This document shows positions 17,811-26,113 of a stretch of DNA of 44,682 bases, piece by piece. The notes beneath the pieces were generated by a model. The model saw only the letters and a program-made list of their open reading frames with translations. It had not been told where the DNA came from and made no database searches. This DNA is from Chryseobacterium sp. Leaf404 (GTDB lineage: Bacteria; Bacteroidota; Bacteroidia; Flavobacteriales; Weeksellaceae), in the NCBI RefSeq assembly GCF_001424145.1, contig NZ_LMQM01000006.1, positions 1 through 44,682 of the forward strand, written 5' to 3'. Within the stretch, counting starts at the first letter, position 1. Each line of letters starts with the position of its first letter. A program made the position numbers and the translations under genes.

Positions 17811-18572
17811 TTATTCAGCGTCGAAGTCTGCATCTTTATCAGCAGAAACCACTTCACCTTCTTCTTTAGATTTTTCTTTATCAGCTTTTCTCTGAGTCTG
17901 ACCTTCTTTGATAGATTCTGAAACAACGCTCAGGATCATATCGATAGATTTAGAAGCATCATCATTTCCTGGGATAACGAAGTCAACTTTTCTTGGATCA
18001 GAGTTTGTATCAACAATACCGAAAACCGGGATACCTAATTTCTTAGCTTCAGTTACAGCGATGTGTTCTCTCATGATATCTACAACGAAGATTGCAGAAG
18101 GAAGACGCACCATGTCTGAGATAGAACCTAAGTTTTTCTCAAGGTTAGCTCTTTGTCTGTCAACCTGTAATCTTTCTTTTTTAGATAAAGTTTCGAACGT
18201 ACCGTCTTTTTTCATTTTGTCGATAGAGTTCATCTTCTTTACAGCCTTTCTGATAGTTACAAAGTTTGTAAGCATACCACCTGGCCATCTTTCAGTAATA
18301 TAAGGCATATTAAGTTCAGCAGCGTGCTTAGCAACTACCTCTTTCGCCTGCTTTTTAGTAGCTACGAAAAGAACTTTTTTACCTGCAGAAGTTAATTTTT
18401 CTAAAGCGCTACAAGCTTCATCCAATTTAACAGCTGTTTTATGTAAGTCTACGATGTGAATACCGTTTTTCTCCATGAAAATGTATGGAGCCATATTTGG
18501 GTTCCACTTTCTAGTCATGTGACCGAAGTGTACGCCAGCCTCTAGAAGGTCTTTTACATTTGCTTTTGCCAT
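17811..18572 (-). CDS. rpsB: 30S ribosomal protein S2
   Basis: 253 residues, normal for the family. S2 binds the 30S subunit late in assembly and helps recruit S1. Hallmarks are the N-terminal LLEAGVHFGHMTRKWNP, MAPYIFMEKNGIHIVDL, LFVATKKQAKEVV, ERWPGGMLTNF, and FVVDIMREHIAVTEAKKLGIPVFGIVDTNSDP. The C-terminal ~25 residues form an acidic Lys/Glu tail, as in other Flavobacteriia. It is the last gene of rplM-rpsI-rpsB. The following tsf gene (elongation factor Ts), usual after rpsB, is absent: a strong terminator and toxin-antitoxin remains follow instead. The 207-base gap from rpsI contains inverted heptad repeats. Confidence 0.98.
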   Translation of the reverse strand: MAKANVKDLLEAGVHFGHMTRKWNPNMAPYIFMEKNGIHIVDLHKTAVKLDEACSALEKLTSAGKKVLFVATKKQAKEVVAKHAAELNMPYITERWPGGMLTNFVTIRKAVKKMNSIDKMKKDGTFETLSKKERLQVDRQRANLEKNLGSISDMVRLPSAIFVVDIMREHIAVTEAKKLGIPVFGIVDTNSDPRKVDFVIPGNDDASKSIDMILSVVSESIKEGQTQRKADKEKSKEEGEVVSADKDADFDAE

Positions 18573-18661
18573 GTTTTTGTTTTTTGTTAGTTTACTTTCC
18601 GCTTTTTAAACAATCAACGTCTTCTTTAGATGGGAGAAGCGTTTGGATGCTAAACGTAACG

Positions 18662-18774
18662 GGCAATTGGCGTTAGGCTTTTTGCTTTAGGCAATTGGCT
18701 TTTCGCCGGGATTAAGTTTAAATAAAATTTAATAAATTCCTGTAGCCAACAGCCAGAAGCCATTCGCCAGCAGC
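18662..18774. repeat. Inverted period-7 repeat arrays between rpsI and rpsB
   Basis: 18662-18703 is six in-register heptads of the form GGCnnTT (GGCAATT, GGCGTTA, GGCTTTT, TGCTTTA, GGCAATT, GGCTTTT). 18740-18774 is five heptads of the same family on the opposite strand (GGCTnnT read on the minus strand). The two arms (18667-18692 and 18745-18770) match over about 19 of 26 positions, so the transcript could fold into a long imperfect hairpin with an AT-rich loop. The arrays fill most of the spacer inside a ribosomal-protein operon. No gene lies here. Confidence 0.8.
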
Positions 18775-18779
18775 AAATC

Positions 18780-19166
18780 TTAACGTTTTGAGAACTGGAA
18801 TCTCTTTCTTGCTTTTTTCTGACCTGGTTTCTTTCTTTCCACCATTCTTGCGTCTCTTGTAAGTAAACCAGCTGGCTTTAAAGCTAATCTGAATTCAGCA
18901 TTGATTTCGCATAGAGCTCTGGAAATACCCAATCTGATAGCTTCTGCCTGACCTGTATTACCACCACCGAAAACATTTACGGTAACGTCGTACTGACCAA
19001 CAGTTTCAGAAAGGATGAACGGCTGGTTTAATTTGTAAACCATCACGTCTGTAGAGAAATAAGTTGCAGCCTCTTTACCGTTTACTGTAATCACACCAGT
19101 TCCTGGCTTCACGTAAACTCTTGCTACAGAAGTTTTTCTTCTTCCGATTTTGTGAACTATAGACAT
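18780..19166 (-). CDS. rpsI: 30S ribosomal protein S9
   Basis: 128 residues. S9 contacts the anticodon stem of P-site tRNA through its basic C-terminal tail, seen here as [17 protein letters not shown]. Other hallmarks are [16 protein letters not shown] at residues 7-22, [29 protein letters not shown] and [13 protein letters not shown]. It lies 6 bases downstream of rplM and is co-transcribed with it. The stop codon is followed within 5 bases by the heptad-repeat arrays. Confidence 0.98.
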   Translation of the reverse strand: MSIVHKIGRRKTSVARVYVKPGTGVITVNGKEAATYFSTDVMVYKLNQPFILSETVGQYDVTVNVFGGGNTGQAEAIRLGISRALCEINAEFRLALKPAGLLTRDARMVERKKPGQKKARKRFQFSKR

Positions 19167-19172
19167 AATTAA

Positions 19173-19628
19173 TTATTTAAATTCGTTAACATTAATTGTT
19201 TTCGGCTGTTGAGCTTCGTGCTTGTGCTCAGTTCCTTCATATAAATAAAGGTTTTTAAGCAATGCAGATCCTAATCTGTTTTTTGGAAGCATACCTTTTA
19301 CAGATTTTTCCAATACTTTTAAAGAATCTTTTTTCTGAAGTTCAAGAGCTGTCATAGACTTCTGACCACCAGGGTAACCTGTATGCCAGATGTAAGTCTT
19401 ATCGTTCCACTTGTTTCCGGAAAGAGTAACTTTCCCAGCATTCAAAACAATAACGTTATCACCACAATCTACGTGAGGTGTAAAGTTTGTTTTGTGCTTA
19501 CCTCTCAAAATCTTTGCAACCGTAGAAGCTAGTCTTCCTAACGGCTGTCCTTCAGCGTCTACCACAACCCATTCTTTATTTGCAGTAGCTTTGTTCGCTG
19601 AAACAGTTTTGTAACTTAATGTATTCAC
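19173..19628 (-). CDS. rplM: 50S ribosomal protein L13
   Basis: 151 residues. L13 is an early-assembly protein of the large subunit. Hallmarks are EWVVVDAEGQPLGRLAS, ILRGKHKTNFTPHVDCGD, GNKWNDKTYIWHTGYPGG, and the C-terminal VKGMLPKNRLGSALLKNLYLY. It is the first gene of the rplM-rpsI-rpsB unit, with a promoter -7 element 46 bases upstream and a short GC-rich dyad (CCCTTAAAAGGG, 19660-19671) in the leader that could be a regulatory hairpin. Confidence 0.98.
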   Translation of the reverse strand: MNTLSYKTVSANKATANKEWVVVDAEGQPLGRLASTVAKILRGKHKTNFTPHVDCGDNVIVLNAGKVTLSGNKWNDKTYIWHTGYPGGQKSMTALELQKKDSLKVLEKSVKGMLPKNRLGSALLKNLYLYEGTEHKHEAQQPKTINVNEFK

Positions 19629-19674
19629 ACGTTTTAGTTAAAGATTAAACATAATTTTCCCTTAAAAGGGTGTG

Positions 19675-19682
19675 CAAAGGTA
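19675..19682 (-). promoter_or_regulatory. Promoter -7 element of rplM operon
   Basis: On the minus strand the sequence reads TACCTTTG, a canonical TAnnTTTG, 46 bases before the rplM start. Confidence 0.72.
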
Positions 19683-19755
19683 CACTTTATTTTCTGAACA
19701 GAAAAATATTATTTGAAATGTCTTGAGAATATCTTTTGCATTCATTTTCACATCT

Positions 19756-20088
19756 TTACTTCCGGGTAGCACGGTTTGATCTGAAACTTGCAATAAAATA
19801 ATACGCAACAAAGACCGTAGAAAATTTTAGAATGGATGGAATGGCAAGTTCTAAATTGAAGATTAGTATACCTACAACAACCAAAGCAATCATCGCTAAA
19901 AATGAGAAACTCATTTTCTGAAGCAGACTGAAATCTCCTGAATCCAGATAATAGGCCAATCCCCAGGCAATACCGAATGACAAAGCATAATAAACTTCCA
20001 GACCCCGATCTTGGGTGTCTGTAAAAAAATAATTAATCAGGAAACTGACAATCGTTCCGAGTGCAAAATACAATACAGCTTTTTTCAT
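19756..20088 (-). CDS. Small four-helix membrane protein of unknown function
   Basis: 110 residues and not recognised. Four hydrophobic segments are visible at ~3-22, 31-48, 59-78 and 83-101, separated by short polar turns (TDTQDRG, DSGDFS), with a basic C-terminal tail SFRSNRATRK. This predicts an inner-membrane protein with both ends in the cytoplasm. A consensus -7 element lies 16 bases upstream, so it has its own promoter. It is upstream of rplM in the same direction, but rplM has its own promoter, so co-regulation is not needed. The composition matches its neighbours, with no sign of transfer. Confidence 0.7.
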   Translation of the reverse strand: MKKAVLYFALGTIVSFLINYFFTDTQDRGLEVYYALSFGIAWGLAYYLDSGDFSLLQKMSFSFLAMIALVVVGILIFNLELAIPSILKFSTVFVAYYFIASFRSNRATRK

Positions 20089-20104
20089 ACCTTATATAAA
20101 GACG

Positions 20105-20112
20105 CAAAATTA
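20105..20112 (-). promoter_or_regulatory. Promoter -7 element of the small membrane protein gene
   Basis: The minus strand reads TAATTTTG, matching TAnnTTTG, 16 bases before the ATG at 20088. Confidence 0.55.
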
Positions 20113-20225
20113 AAGTTTTTTTAAAAGATTAAATTTAAAACTGAAAAATTGGCACAATTACCTATCAAATGTTAGGCTTTAAGGGAATTCTCAATTCAAC
20201 AAATTAAATTAAATTACTGAAAATC

Positions 20226-20269
20226 AATTCAATATATTATTAAAATTAATTCAATATATTATTAAAATT
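20226..20269. repeat. Two perfect 22-bp tandem repeats upstream of icmF
   Basis: The 22-base unit beginning AATTCAATATATT (20226-20247) is repeated exactly at 20248-20269. Each copy contains the palindrome AATATATT. The pair ends 17 bases before the icmF -7 element, so the second copy overlaps the expected -33 region, a position suited to an operator. Confidence 0.85.
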
Positions 20270-20286
20270 AATTTTTATTAAATTGT

Positions 20287-20294
20287 TATATTTG
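20287..20294 (+). promoter_or_regulatory. Promoter -7 element of icmF
   Basis: TATATTTG matches TAnnTTTG, 27 bases before the ATG at 20322. Confidence 0.6.
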
Positions 20295-20321
20295 GAAACT
20301 TAGAAATTTTCTACAAACAAT

Positions 20322-23300
20322 ATGGAAACCCAAAAATATACTCCAACAAACAAAGTAAGAATTGTAACCGCAGCTTCACTGTTCGACGGGCACGATGCGG
20401 CCATCAATATTATGCGCCGTGTGATTCAGGGAACAGGATGCGAAGTTATCCACCTTGGTCACGACAAATCTGCCGAAGAAGTGGTGAACACAGCCATTCA
20501 GGAAGATGCTAACGCAATTGCACTGACTTCGTATCAAGGCGGTCACAACGAATATTTTAAATACATCTACGACCTTTTAAGAGAAAAAAACTCACCGCAA
20601 ATCAAAATTTTCGGCGGTGGCGGTGGTGTAATTCTGCCGGAAGAAATCGAAGATATTATGTCTTACGGAATCGACAGAATTTATTCTCCGGACGACGGCC
20701 GTGAACTTGGTTTACAGGGAATGATCGATGATTTGGTGAAAAGATCAGATTTTGCAACAGGTAAAGAAGTGACTGCTGAAGATTTAGACAATATCAGTTT
20801 TGAAAACTCTACAAGCATTGCTAAAATCATTTCTGCCGTTGAAAACTTCTCAGAAGAAAAACCGGAATTAGTTAAGGCTATTGACGAAAAATCAAAAGAT
20901 TTAAATATTCCAATCATCGGTATCACAGGTACTGGTGGAGCGGGAAAATCTTCATTGACAGACGAATTGGTGAGACGTTTTTTACGTTCCAATACCGATA
21001 AAAAAATTGCTATCATTTCGATTGACCCTTCGAAAAAGAAAACAGGAGGTGCACTTTTAGGAGACAGAATTCGTATGAACGCGATCAACGATCCTAGAGT
21101 TTATATGCGTTCAATGGCAACGAGAGAAAACAATGTTTCTGTTTCTCCGTTTATTCATTCCGCTTTGAATGTGTTGAAATTGGCTCATCCGGATGTTATC
21201 ATTTTAGAAACTTCAGGTATCGGACAATCGGGTTCGGAAGTTTCGGATTTTGCAGATGTTTCAATGTACGTGATGACACCTGAGTACGGAGCTTCGACAC
21301 AGTTGGAAAAAATTGACATGTTGGATTATGCAGATTTGGTTGCTTTAAATAAATCTGACAAACGTGGTGCTCTTGATGCACTTCAAGCCGTAAGAAAACA
21401 GTTCCAGAGAAACCATTTGTTATGGGAAAGTCCGTTGGATGATATGCCTGTTTATGCAACAAAAGCATCTCAGTTCAATGACCACGGAACAACTGATTTA
21501 TACAACAGATTAATTGAAAAAGTTAATGCTAAATATTCTGATTTAAATCTTCAAGGATTTGTTGAACAGGAAATTTCGGAAGATATCACGATAATTCCTC
21601 CAAAAAGAGTTCGCTATCTTTCTGAAATTGTTGAAAATAATAGAATCTATGACGCCAATGTTGAAAAACAGGCAGAATTAGCAAGAAAAATGTATCATAT
21701 TGAAGGGGTTAAAAAATTCCTTTCAAACGAAGTTTTAGATACTGAATATCAGAAAGCAGAAAAAGACCTTCAACAGGAAAACATTGACTTTTTGAAGAAC
21801 TGGGATGACACGAAAGAGGCTTTCAAGGCTGAGTTTTATTCTTATTTCGTTCGTGGGAAAGAAATCAAGGTAGAAACCTCAACGGAATCTTTATCTCATT
21901 TAAAAATTCCAAAAATATCTTTACCAAAATATACCGATTGGGGAGATTTGATTAAATGGAAAGGTCAGGAAAATCTTCCTGGAGGATTTCCTTACACCGC
22001 TGGAATTTATCCTTTCAAAAGAACTGGTGAAGACCCAACGAGAATGTTTGCCGGAGAAGGCGGACCGGAAAGAACCAACAGAAGATTCCATTACGTATCT
22101 GCGGAAATGGATGCAAAACGTCTATCCACAGCGTTTGACTCGGTGACGCTTTACGGACAAGACCCTGCTCTACCACCAGATATTTATGGGAAAATTGGAA
22201 ATGCGGGAGTTTCTATCGCAACATTAGATGATGCGAAAAAATTGTATTCCGGATTTGATTTGGTGAATGCAATGACTTCCGTTTCAATGACGATCAACGG
22301 ACCTGCGCCGATGTTGCTGGCTTTCTTTATGAATGCAGCGATTGACCAGAATGTTGAAAAATATATTGCAGAACATAAACTTGAAGCGAATGTTGAAAAA
22401 GCTTTAAAGGCAAAATTCGACGATAAGGGTTTAGAAAGACCAAAATATAACGGCGAATTACCTCCTTCCAATAATGGTTTAGGTTTAAAACTATTAGGAA
22501 TCACGGGAGATGAAGTAATTCCTGCTGAAGCTTACGCTGAAATTAAAGCTAAAACAATCGCAACCGTTCGTGGTACCGTTCAGGCTGATATTTTAAAAGA
22601 AGATCAGGCTCAAAACACCTGTATTTTCTCTACTGAATTTGCTCTGAGACTGATGGGTGACGTTCAGGAATATTTTATCACAGAAAAAGTAAGAAACTTC
22701 TACTCGGTTTCTATTTCAGGATATCATATTGCAGAAGCGGGAGCAAATCCGGTTTCTCAGTTGGCATTTACACTGGCAAACGGGTTCACGTATGTCGAAT
22801 ATTATTTGTCAAGAGGAATGGACATCAATGATTTTGCTCCGAACTTATCTTTCTTCTTCTCCAACGGTATCGACCCTGAATACTCGGTAATCGGACGTGT
22901 CGCGAGAAGAATTTGGGCAAAAGCAATGAAACTGAAATACGGAGCCGACGAAAGAAGCCAGATGTTGAAATACCACATTCAAACTTCAGGACGCTCACTT
23001 CACGCTCAGGAGATAGATTTCAACGATATCAGAACAACGCTTCAGGCGCTTTATGCAATCTACGATAACTGTAATTCACTTCACACGAATGCTTATGACG
23101 AGGCGATTACAACTCCGACTGAGCAATCTGTAAGAAGAGCGATGGCAATTCAGTTGATTATTAATAAAGAATTAGGTTTAGCGAAAAACGAAAATCCGCT
23201 TCAAGGTTCATTTATCATTGAAGAGTTGACAGATTTAGTTGAAGAAGCTGTTTACGCAGAATTCGACAGAATTACAGAAAGAGGTGGTGTTCTTGGTGCG

Positions 23301-23669
23301 ATGGAAACGATGTACCAACGTTCAAAAATTCAGGAAGAATCGATGCATTATGAATGGTTGAAACACACCGGAGAATATCCGATCATCGGGGTAAATACTT
23401 TCTTAGGAAAAGACGGTTCGCCAACGGTTCGTCCAGGAGAAGTGATCCGTTCGACTGAGGAAGAAAAACAGGTTCAGATTGAAACCCTTCATAATTTCCA
23501 GAAATCTAATGAAGACAGATCAGAAGCTGCTTTGAAAACTTTGCAACACGCAGCGATCAATCAGCAGAATTTATTTAATGTGATGATGGATGCGGTAAAA
23601 TACTGTTCGCTTGGGCAGATTACCAACGCTTTGTTTGAAGTGGGTGGTAAGTATAGGAGAAATATGTAG
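20322..23669 (+). CDS. icmF: Fused B12-dependent isobutyryl-CoA mutase IcmF (methylmalonyl-CoA mutase family)
   Basis: 1115 residues, the length of IcmF. Three parts are visible in order. First, a B12-binding domain (~12-135) with [13 protein letters not shown], whose His24 is the likely cobalt ligand, and [11 protein letters not shown]. Second, a MeaB-like G-protein chaperone (~195-500) with Walker [10 protein letters not shown] at 203-211 and [18 protein letters not shown]. Third, a mutase barrel (~530-1100) with [34 protein letters not shown] near residue 886, and [20 protein letters not shown]. IcmF interconverts isobutyryl-CoA and n-butyryl-CoA (or similar acyl pairs), with the GTPase loading and protecting cobalamin. 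The Phe in YPFKR, where methylmalonyl-CoA mutase has Tyr, favours IcmF over a true methylmalonyl-CoA mutase. It is transcribed alone, with a tandem-repeat operator-like site upstream and a terminator downstream. Confidence 0.93.
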   Translation: METQKYTPTNKVRIVTAASLFDGHDAAINIMRRVIQGTGCEVIHLGHDKSAEEVVNTAIQEDANAIALTSYQGGHNEYFKYIYDLLREKNSPQIKIFGGGGGVILPEEIEDIMSYGIDRIYSPDDGRELGLQGMIDDLVKRSDFATGKEVTAEDLDNISFENSTSIAKIISAVENFSEEKPELVKAIDEKSKDLNIPIIGITGTGGAGKSSLTDELVRRFLRSNTDKKIAIISIDPSKKKTGGALLGDRIRMNAINDPRVYMRSMATRENNVSVSPFIHSALNVLKLAHPDVIILETSGIGQSGSEVSDFADVSMYVMTPEYGASTQLEKIDMLDYADLVALNKSDKRGALDALQAVRKQFQRNHLLWESPLDDMPVYATKASQFNDHGTTDLYNRLIEKVNAKYSDLNLQGFVEQEISEDITIIPPKRVRYLSEIVENNRIYDANVEKQAELARKMYHIEGVKKFLSNEVLDTEYQKAEKDLQQENIDFLKNWDDTKEAFKAEFYSYFVRGKEIKVETSTESLSHLKIPKISLPKYTDWGDLIKWKGQENLPGGFPYTAGIYPFKRTGEDPTRMFAGEGGPERTNRRFHYVSAEMDAKRLSTAFDSVTLYGQDPALPPDIYGKIGNAGVSIATLDDAKKLYSGFDLVNAMTSVSMTINGPAPMLLAFFMNAAIDQNVEKYIAEHKLEANVEKALKAKFDDKGLERPKYNGELPPSNNGLGLKLLGITGDEVIPAEAYAEIKAKTIATVRGTVQADILKEDQAQNTCIFSTEFALRLMGDVQEYFITEKVRNFYSVSISGYHIAEAGANPVSQLAFTLANGFTYVEYYLSRGMDINDFAPNLSFFFSNGIDPEYSVIGRVARRIWAKAMKLKYGADERSQMLKYHIQTSGRSLHAQEIDFNDIRTTLQALYAIYDNCNSLHTNAYDEAITTPTEQSVRRAMAIQLIINKELGLAKNENPLQGSFIIEELTDLVEEAVYAEFDRITERGGVLGAMETMYQRSKIQEESMHYEWLKHTGEYPIIGVNTFLGKDGSPTVRPGEVIRSTEEEKQVQIETLHNFQKSNEDRSEAALKTLQHAAINQQNLFNVMMDAVKYCSLGQITNALFEVGGKYRRNM

Positions 23670-23689
23670 GTCCGTAGCCGGACAGGCAG

Positions 23690-23732
23690 TTAAAAAAAAA
23701 GCCGTGGATTAAATTTCTACGGCTTTTCTTTT
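23690..23732 (+). terminator. Bidirectional terminator between icmF and the TPR gene
   Basis: An 11-bp stem (AAAAGCCGTGG/CTACGGCTTTT, one G-T pair) with an A run before it and a T run after it. It serves icmF on the plus strand and the convergent TPR gene on the minus strand. Confidence 0.85.
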
Positions 23733-23733
23733 A

Positions 23734-24348
23734 TTAAGGCTTGTTACAATGTTGTGCGGTCAAAATTTTCAAATCAGGAATATCTAAACCTTTTGCCATT
23801 TTAAAATTTTTACAAGCATATTCAACTTTATTTTGCTTAAATAAAATCAAACCTTTATAATATTTAATTTCTAAATCTGAATCATCATATTTTTCCGCTT
23901 GATTCAGAGTAAATAATGCATCATCATATTTTTCCATATGATACAGAGCAGTTGCCTGTAATTTTTTTGCGGCTGGATCATTTGGTCTAGTAATTTCTAC
24001 TTTTAAAAATTCCATCCAAGCATCTTCATATTTTTTTTGTTGCATTAAAATAGTTCCCATTCTAACATTTATAGTTGCATAGTCTTGAACTTTTGCTTTT
24101 TTATAACCTTCTTGATAATAGTTCCATGCTGCACCAATATTACCCAATTTAAACTCGCAATCTCCCAAAAGAACATAGTTCTCCCAAGTTTTATGACCTT
24201 TCTCTAAAATTTTTTCATAGTAAGTTTTAGCTGTTGAAAAGTCATTATTGTTGATCGCTTTAACTGCTTCTTGTCTTAGCACTTTAACACTTTGTGCAAA
24301 GGAAAAGAAAGAGATAACAATAAATGTAAGAAGTAATATTTTTTTCAT
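23734..24348 (-). CDS. Exported tetratricopeptide-repeat (TPR) protein
   Basis: 204 residues with a signal peptide (MKKILLLTFIVISFFSFA-Q). The mature part is a run of about four to five TPR-like helical hairpins: AVKAINNNDFSTAKTYYEKI, YVLLGDCEFKLGNIGAAWNYY, MGTILMQQKKYEDAWMEFLK, ATALYHMEKYDDALFTLNQA, YYKGLILFKQNKVEYACKNF. TPR proteins act as protein-binding scaffolds; the partner is unknown. It is probably periplasmic. The start at 24348 is chosen over 24366 because the latter lies inside the -7 element. It is divergent from the Dph6-like gene, with the two -7 elements only 17 bases apart. Confidence 0.8.
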   Translation of the reverse strand: MKKILLLTFIVISFFSFAQSVKVLRQEAVKAINNNDFSTAKTYYEKILEKGHKTWENYVLLGDCEFKLGNIGAAWNYYQEGYKKAKVQDYATINVRMGTILMQQKKYEDAWMEFLKVEITRPNDPAAKKLQATALYHMEKYDDALFTLNQAEKYDDSDLEIKYYKGLILFKQNKVEYACKNFKMAKGLDIPDLKILTAQHCNKP

Positions 24349-24363
24349 CTTAAAATTTATTTT

Positions 24364-24371
24364 CAAATATA
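24364..24371 (-). promoter_or_regulatory. Promoter -7 element of the TPR gene
   Basis: The minus strand reads TATATTTG, 15 bases before the ATG at 24348, and is back-to-back with the promoter of the next gene. Confidence 0.62.
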
Positions 24372-24388
24372 ACCAAAATCATAATTAC

Positions 24389-24396
24389 TATTTTTG
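24389..24396 (+). promoter_or_regulatory. Promoter -7 element of the Dph6-like gene
   Basis: TATTTTTG matches TAnnTTTG, 16 bases before the ATG at 24413. This supports that start over the longer upstream frame. Confidence 0.62.
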
Positions 24397-24412
24397 GGGG
24401 AATTTGATTAAC

Positions 24413-25120
24413 ATGAAACCCAAAGCTATCTTCAACTGGAGCAGCGGAAAAGATTCTGCACTTGCTTTATACAAAATTTTAAAAGAGGATCAATTTGAAG
24501 TCACTTCATTGCTGACCAGCATCAATAAAGAATTTCAAAGAATTTCAATGCACGGCGTTCCGGTTTCTTTACTGGAAAAACAGGCTGAAAGTTTAGGTTT
24601 AAATTTAATCAAAATGGAAATTCCTAAAGAGCCTTCGATGGAAGAATATCAGAAAATCATGTCTGAAACCATGAATGAAATCAAATCTCAAGGGGTTACG
24701 CATTCTATTTTTGGAGATATTTTTCTGGAAGATTTAAAGGAATATCGTGAAAAACAACTCGAAACCATCGGAATGAAAGCTTTTTTTCCTTTGTGGAAGC
24801 AAAACACAACCGACCTCATCCATGAATTTTTAGATCTAGGTTTTAAAACCATTGTCACCTGCGTAAACGAAACGTATTTAGATAAAAGTTTTGCAGGAAG
24901 AATTATTGATAAAGATTTCATTAAAGATTTACCGGTAAACGTTGATCCCTGCGGAGAAAACGGCGAGTTTCATACCTTCACTTTTGATGGGCCGATTTTT
25001 AAAAATCCAATCGAATTTGAAATCGGAGAAACGGTAATAAAAACCTATCCAAAACCAAAAACTGACGAAAGTGACGGCGGGGAATATGTTTTTTGGTTTT
25101 GTGATTTGACAGAGAAATAA
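24413..25120 (+). CDS. Dph6-related ATP pyrophosphatase (diphthine--ammonia ligase family)
   Basis: 235 residues. The PP-loop SSGKDS at residues 10-15 binds ATP; further family blocks are SMHGVPVSLLEKQAESLG, FGDIFLEDLKEYRE, FFPLWKQNTTDLIHEFLDLG and NVDPCGENGEFHTFTFDGP. In archaea and eukaryotes this family makes the amide of diphthamide on elongation factor 2. Bacteria do not carry diphthamide, so the substrate here is unknown, although the amidation chemistry (adenylation then ammonia transfer) is likely conserved. The start at 24413 fits both the family N-terminus (MKPKAIFNWSSGKDS) and the promoter. The next gene begins 41 bases downstream and may be co-transcribed. Confidence 0.88.
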   Translation: MKPKAIFNWSSGKDSALALYKILKEDQFEVTSLLTSINKEFQRISMHGVPVSLLEKQAESLGLNLIKMEIPKEPSMEEYQKIMSETMNEIKSQGVTHSIFGDIFLEDLKEYREKQLETIGMKAFFPLWKQNTTDLIHEFLDLGFKTIVTCVNETYLDKSFAGRIIDKDFIKDLPVNVDPCGENGEFHTFTFDGPIFKNPIEFEIGETVIKTYPKPKTDESDGGEYVFWFCDLTEK

Positions 25121-25161
25121 ATGTTGGCATCTTTTCGTTTAAAATTGAAAGCTAAATACCA

Positions 25162-26046
25162 ATGAATAATTTTATTAGAATCGCAGATCCCTGCATTGAA
25201 AAATTAGACAATATGCAGGACGTTCCCGACGGAAAATTTTGCAGTATCTGTAATAAAAATGTAGTTGATTTTTCAGAATTTACATCTTCAGAATTACAAA
25301 ATTTTTTTGTAGAAAATAAAGTGCAGCAAGTTTGCGGAAATTTCACTAAAAAGACAACCCAAGATAAACAGGCGAAAAAAAATTCTCCGACAAAACATTT
25401 ACAAAGAAATACAAATTTTTCTAAAATTGCTGCCGGAATGGCTTTAACAGCAAGTATAATAAATGTATATCCTGCTCAGACGATAAAACCTGTTGCAGAA
25501 CAAACTTTTAAAAAACCGACACAACAACAAAATGAAAAACAGCAGGATAAAAAAGAAAATGGCAATTTTATAATTTCCGGAAAAATGGTCTCTGTAAAAG
25601 AGAACCAGGCTCTTGTTGGCAGTGTAAGCTTTCTCACTACAACAAACATCTACACTGCAGAAACAGATGAAAATGGCTATTATCACCTTGAAGTACCAAA
25701 AGAAATTCTAAAATATGAAAGTCTACTGGAATTTTCTCCAAAGGATTTCTACCACAGTACGAAACTCGAAATTATTAATATCGAAAACCTTGGAAAGAAA
25801 AAAACAGTCAAACTTGAAAATAATGGATGGGGCAATTACTATGGCATTATCGAATCTCCTTTGGCTGGGAAAAATTCGCTTGTTATAGCTGATGGCAAAA
25901 TCTTAGACAGCAAAACGTTCACCAGGAGTTACTCACTATTTCCTAACCAATATATCGTCCGATATATTCCTAAAGAATTTGTAAAGTTTTTCACAAACAA
26001 GAATGATTACGAGGATGTTTATCTTGTTTTTATAAAACCGAAATAA
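25162..26046 (+). CDS. Zinc-ribbon-like membrane protein with carboxypeptidase regulatory-like domain
   Basis: 294 residues in three parts. The first ~60 residues hold four cysteines (Cys11, Cys27, Cys30, Cys58) in the pattern C-x15-C-x2-C-x27-C with NVVDFSEF between them, which looks like a small metal-binding module in the cytoplasm. One membrane segment follows at ~86-103 (SKIAAGMALTASIINVY). After a Gln/Lys-rich linker (107-133), a transthyretin-like regulatory beta-sandwich (~135-220) carries SGKMVSVKENQALVGSV and YTAETDENGYYHLEVP. I recognise the N-terminal module as recurrent in Chryseobacterium proteins, but know no function. The layout suggests a sensor or envelope-coupling protein with a cytoplasmic metal module and a periplasmic domain. 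There is no own promoter consensus, so it may belong with the upstream gene. Confidence 0.7.
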   Translation: MNNFIRIADPCIEKLDNMQDVPDGKFCSICNKNVVDFSEFTSSELQNFFVENKVQQVCGNFTKKTTQDKQAKKNSPTKHLQRNTNFSKIAAGMALTASIINVYPAQTIKPVAEQTFKKPTQQQNEKQQDKKENGNFIISGKMVSVKENQALVGSVSFLTTTNIYTAETDENGYYHLEVPKEILKYESLLEFSPKDFYHSTKLEIINIENLGKKKTVKLENNGWGNYYGIIESPLAGKNSLVIADGKILDSKTFTRSYSLFPNQYIVRYIPKEFVKFFTNKNDYEDVYLVFIKPK

Positions 26047-26113
26047 GAAGCTTGCAAACATTTAATTCCCGAAATTGTCAATTTTTTTCTTATTTTTAGG
26101 AAAAACAAATTTG

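Noticed and set aside
17908..18303. Plus-strand open frame across rpsB
   Set aside because: It is a shadow of the ribosomal protein S2 gene, which is certain.
20295..20321. Cobalamin riboswitch before icmF
   Set aside because: The leader after the -7 element is about 27 bases, far too short for a cobalamin riboswitch, and no B12-box-like sequence was seen.
20322..23669. Methylmalonyl-CoA mutase as the identity of the large mutase
   Set aside because: The G-protein domain is fused between the B12 and mutase domains, and Phe replaces Tyr in the substrate pocket block, which fits IcmF better. The generic family name remains correct.
24248..24412. N-terminal extension of the Dph6-like gene
   Set aside because: It would be antisense to the TPR gene and would cross both divergent promoters. 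The family N-terminus begins at 24413.
26075..26113. Earlier ATG for the serine hydrolase gene
   Set aside because: It adds 13 hydrophobic residues before a complete lipoprotein signal that starts at 26114.
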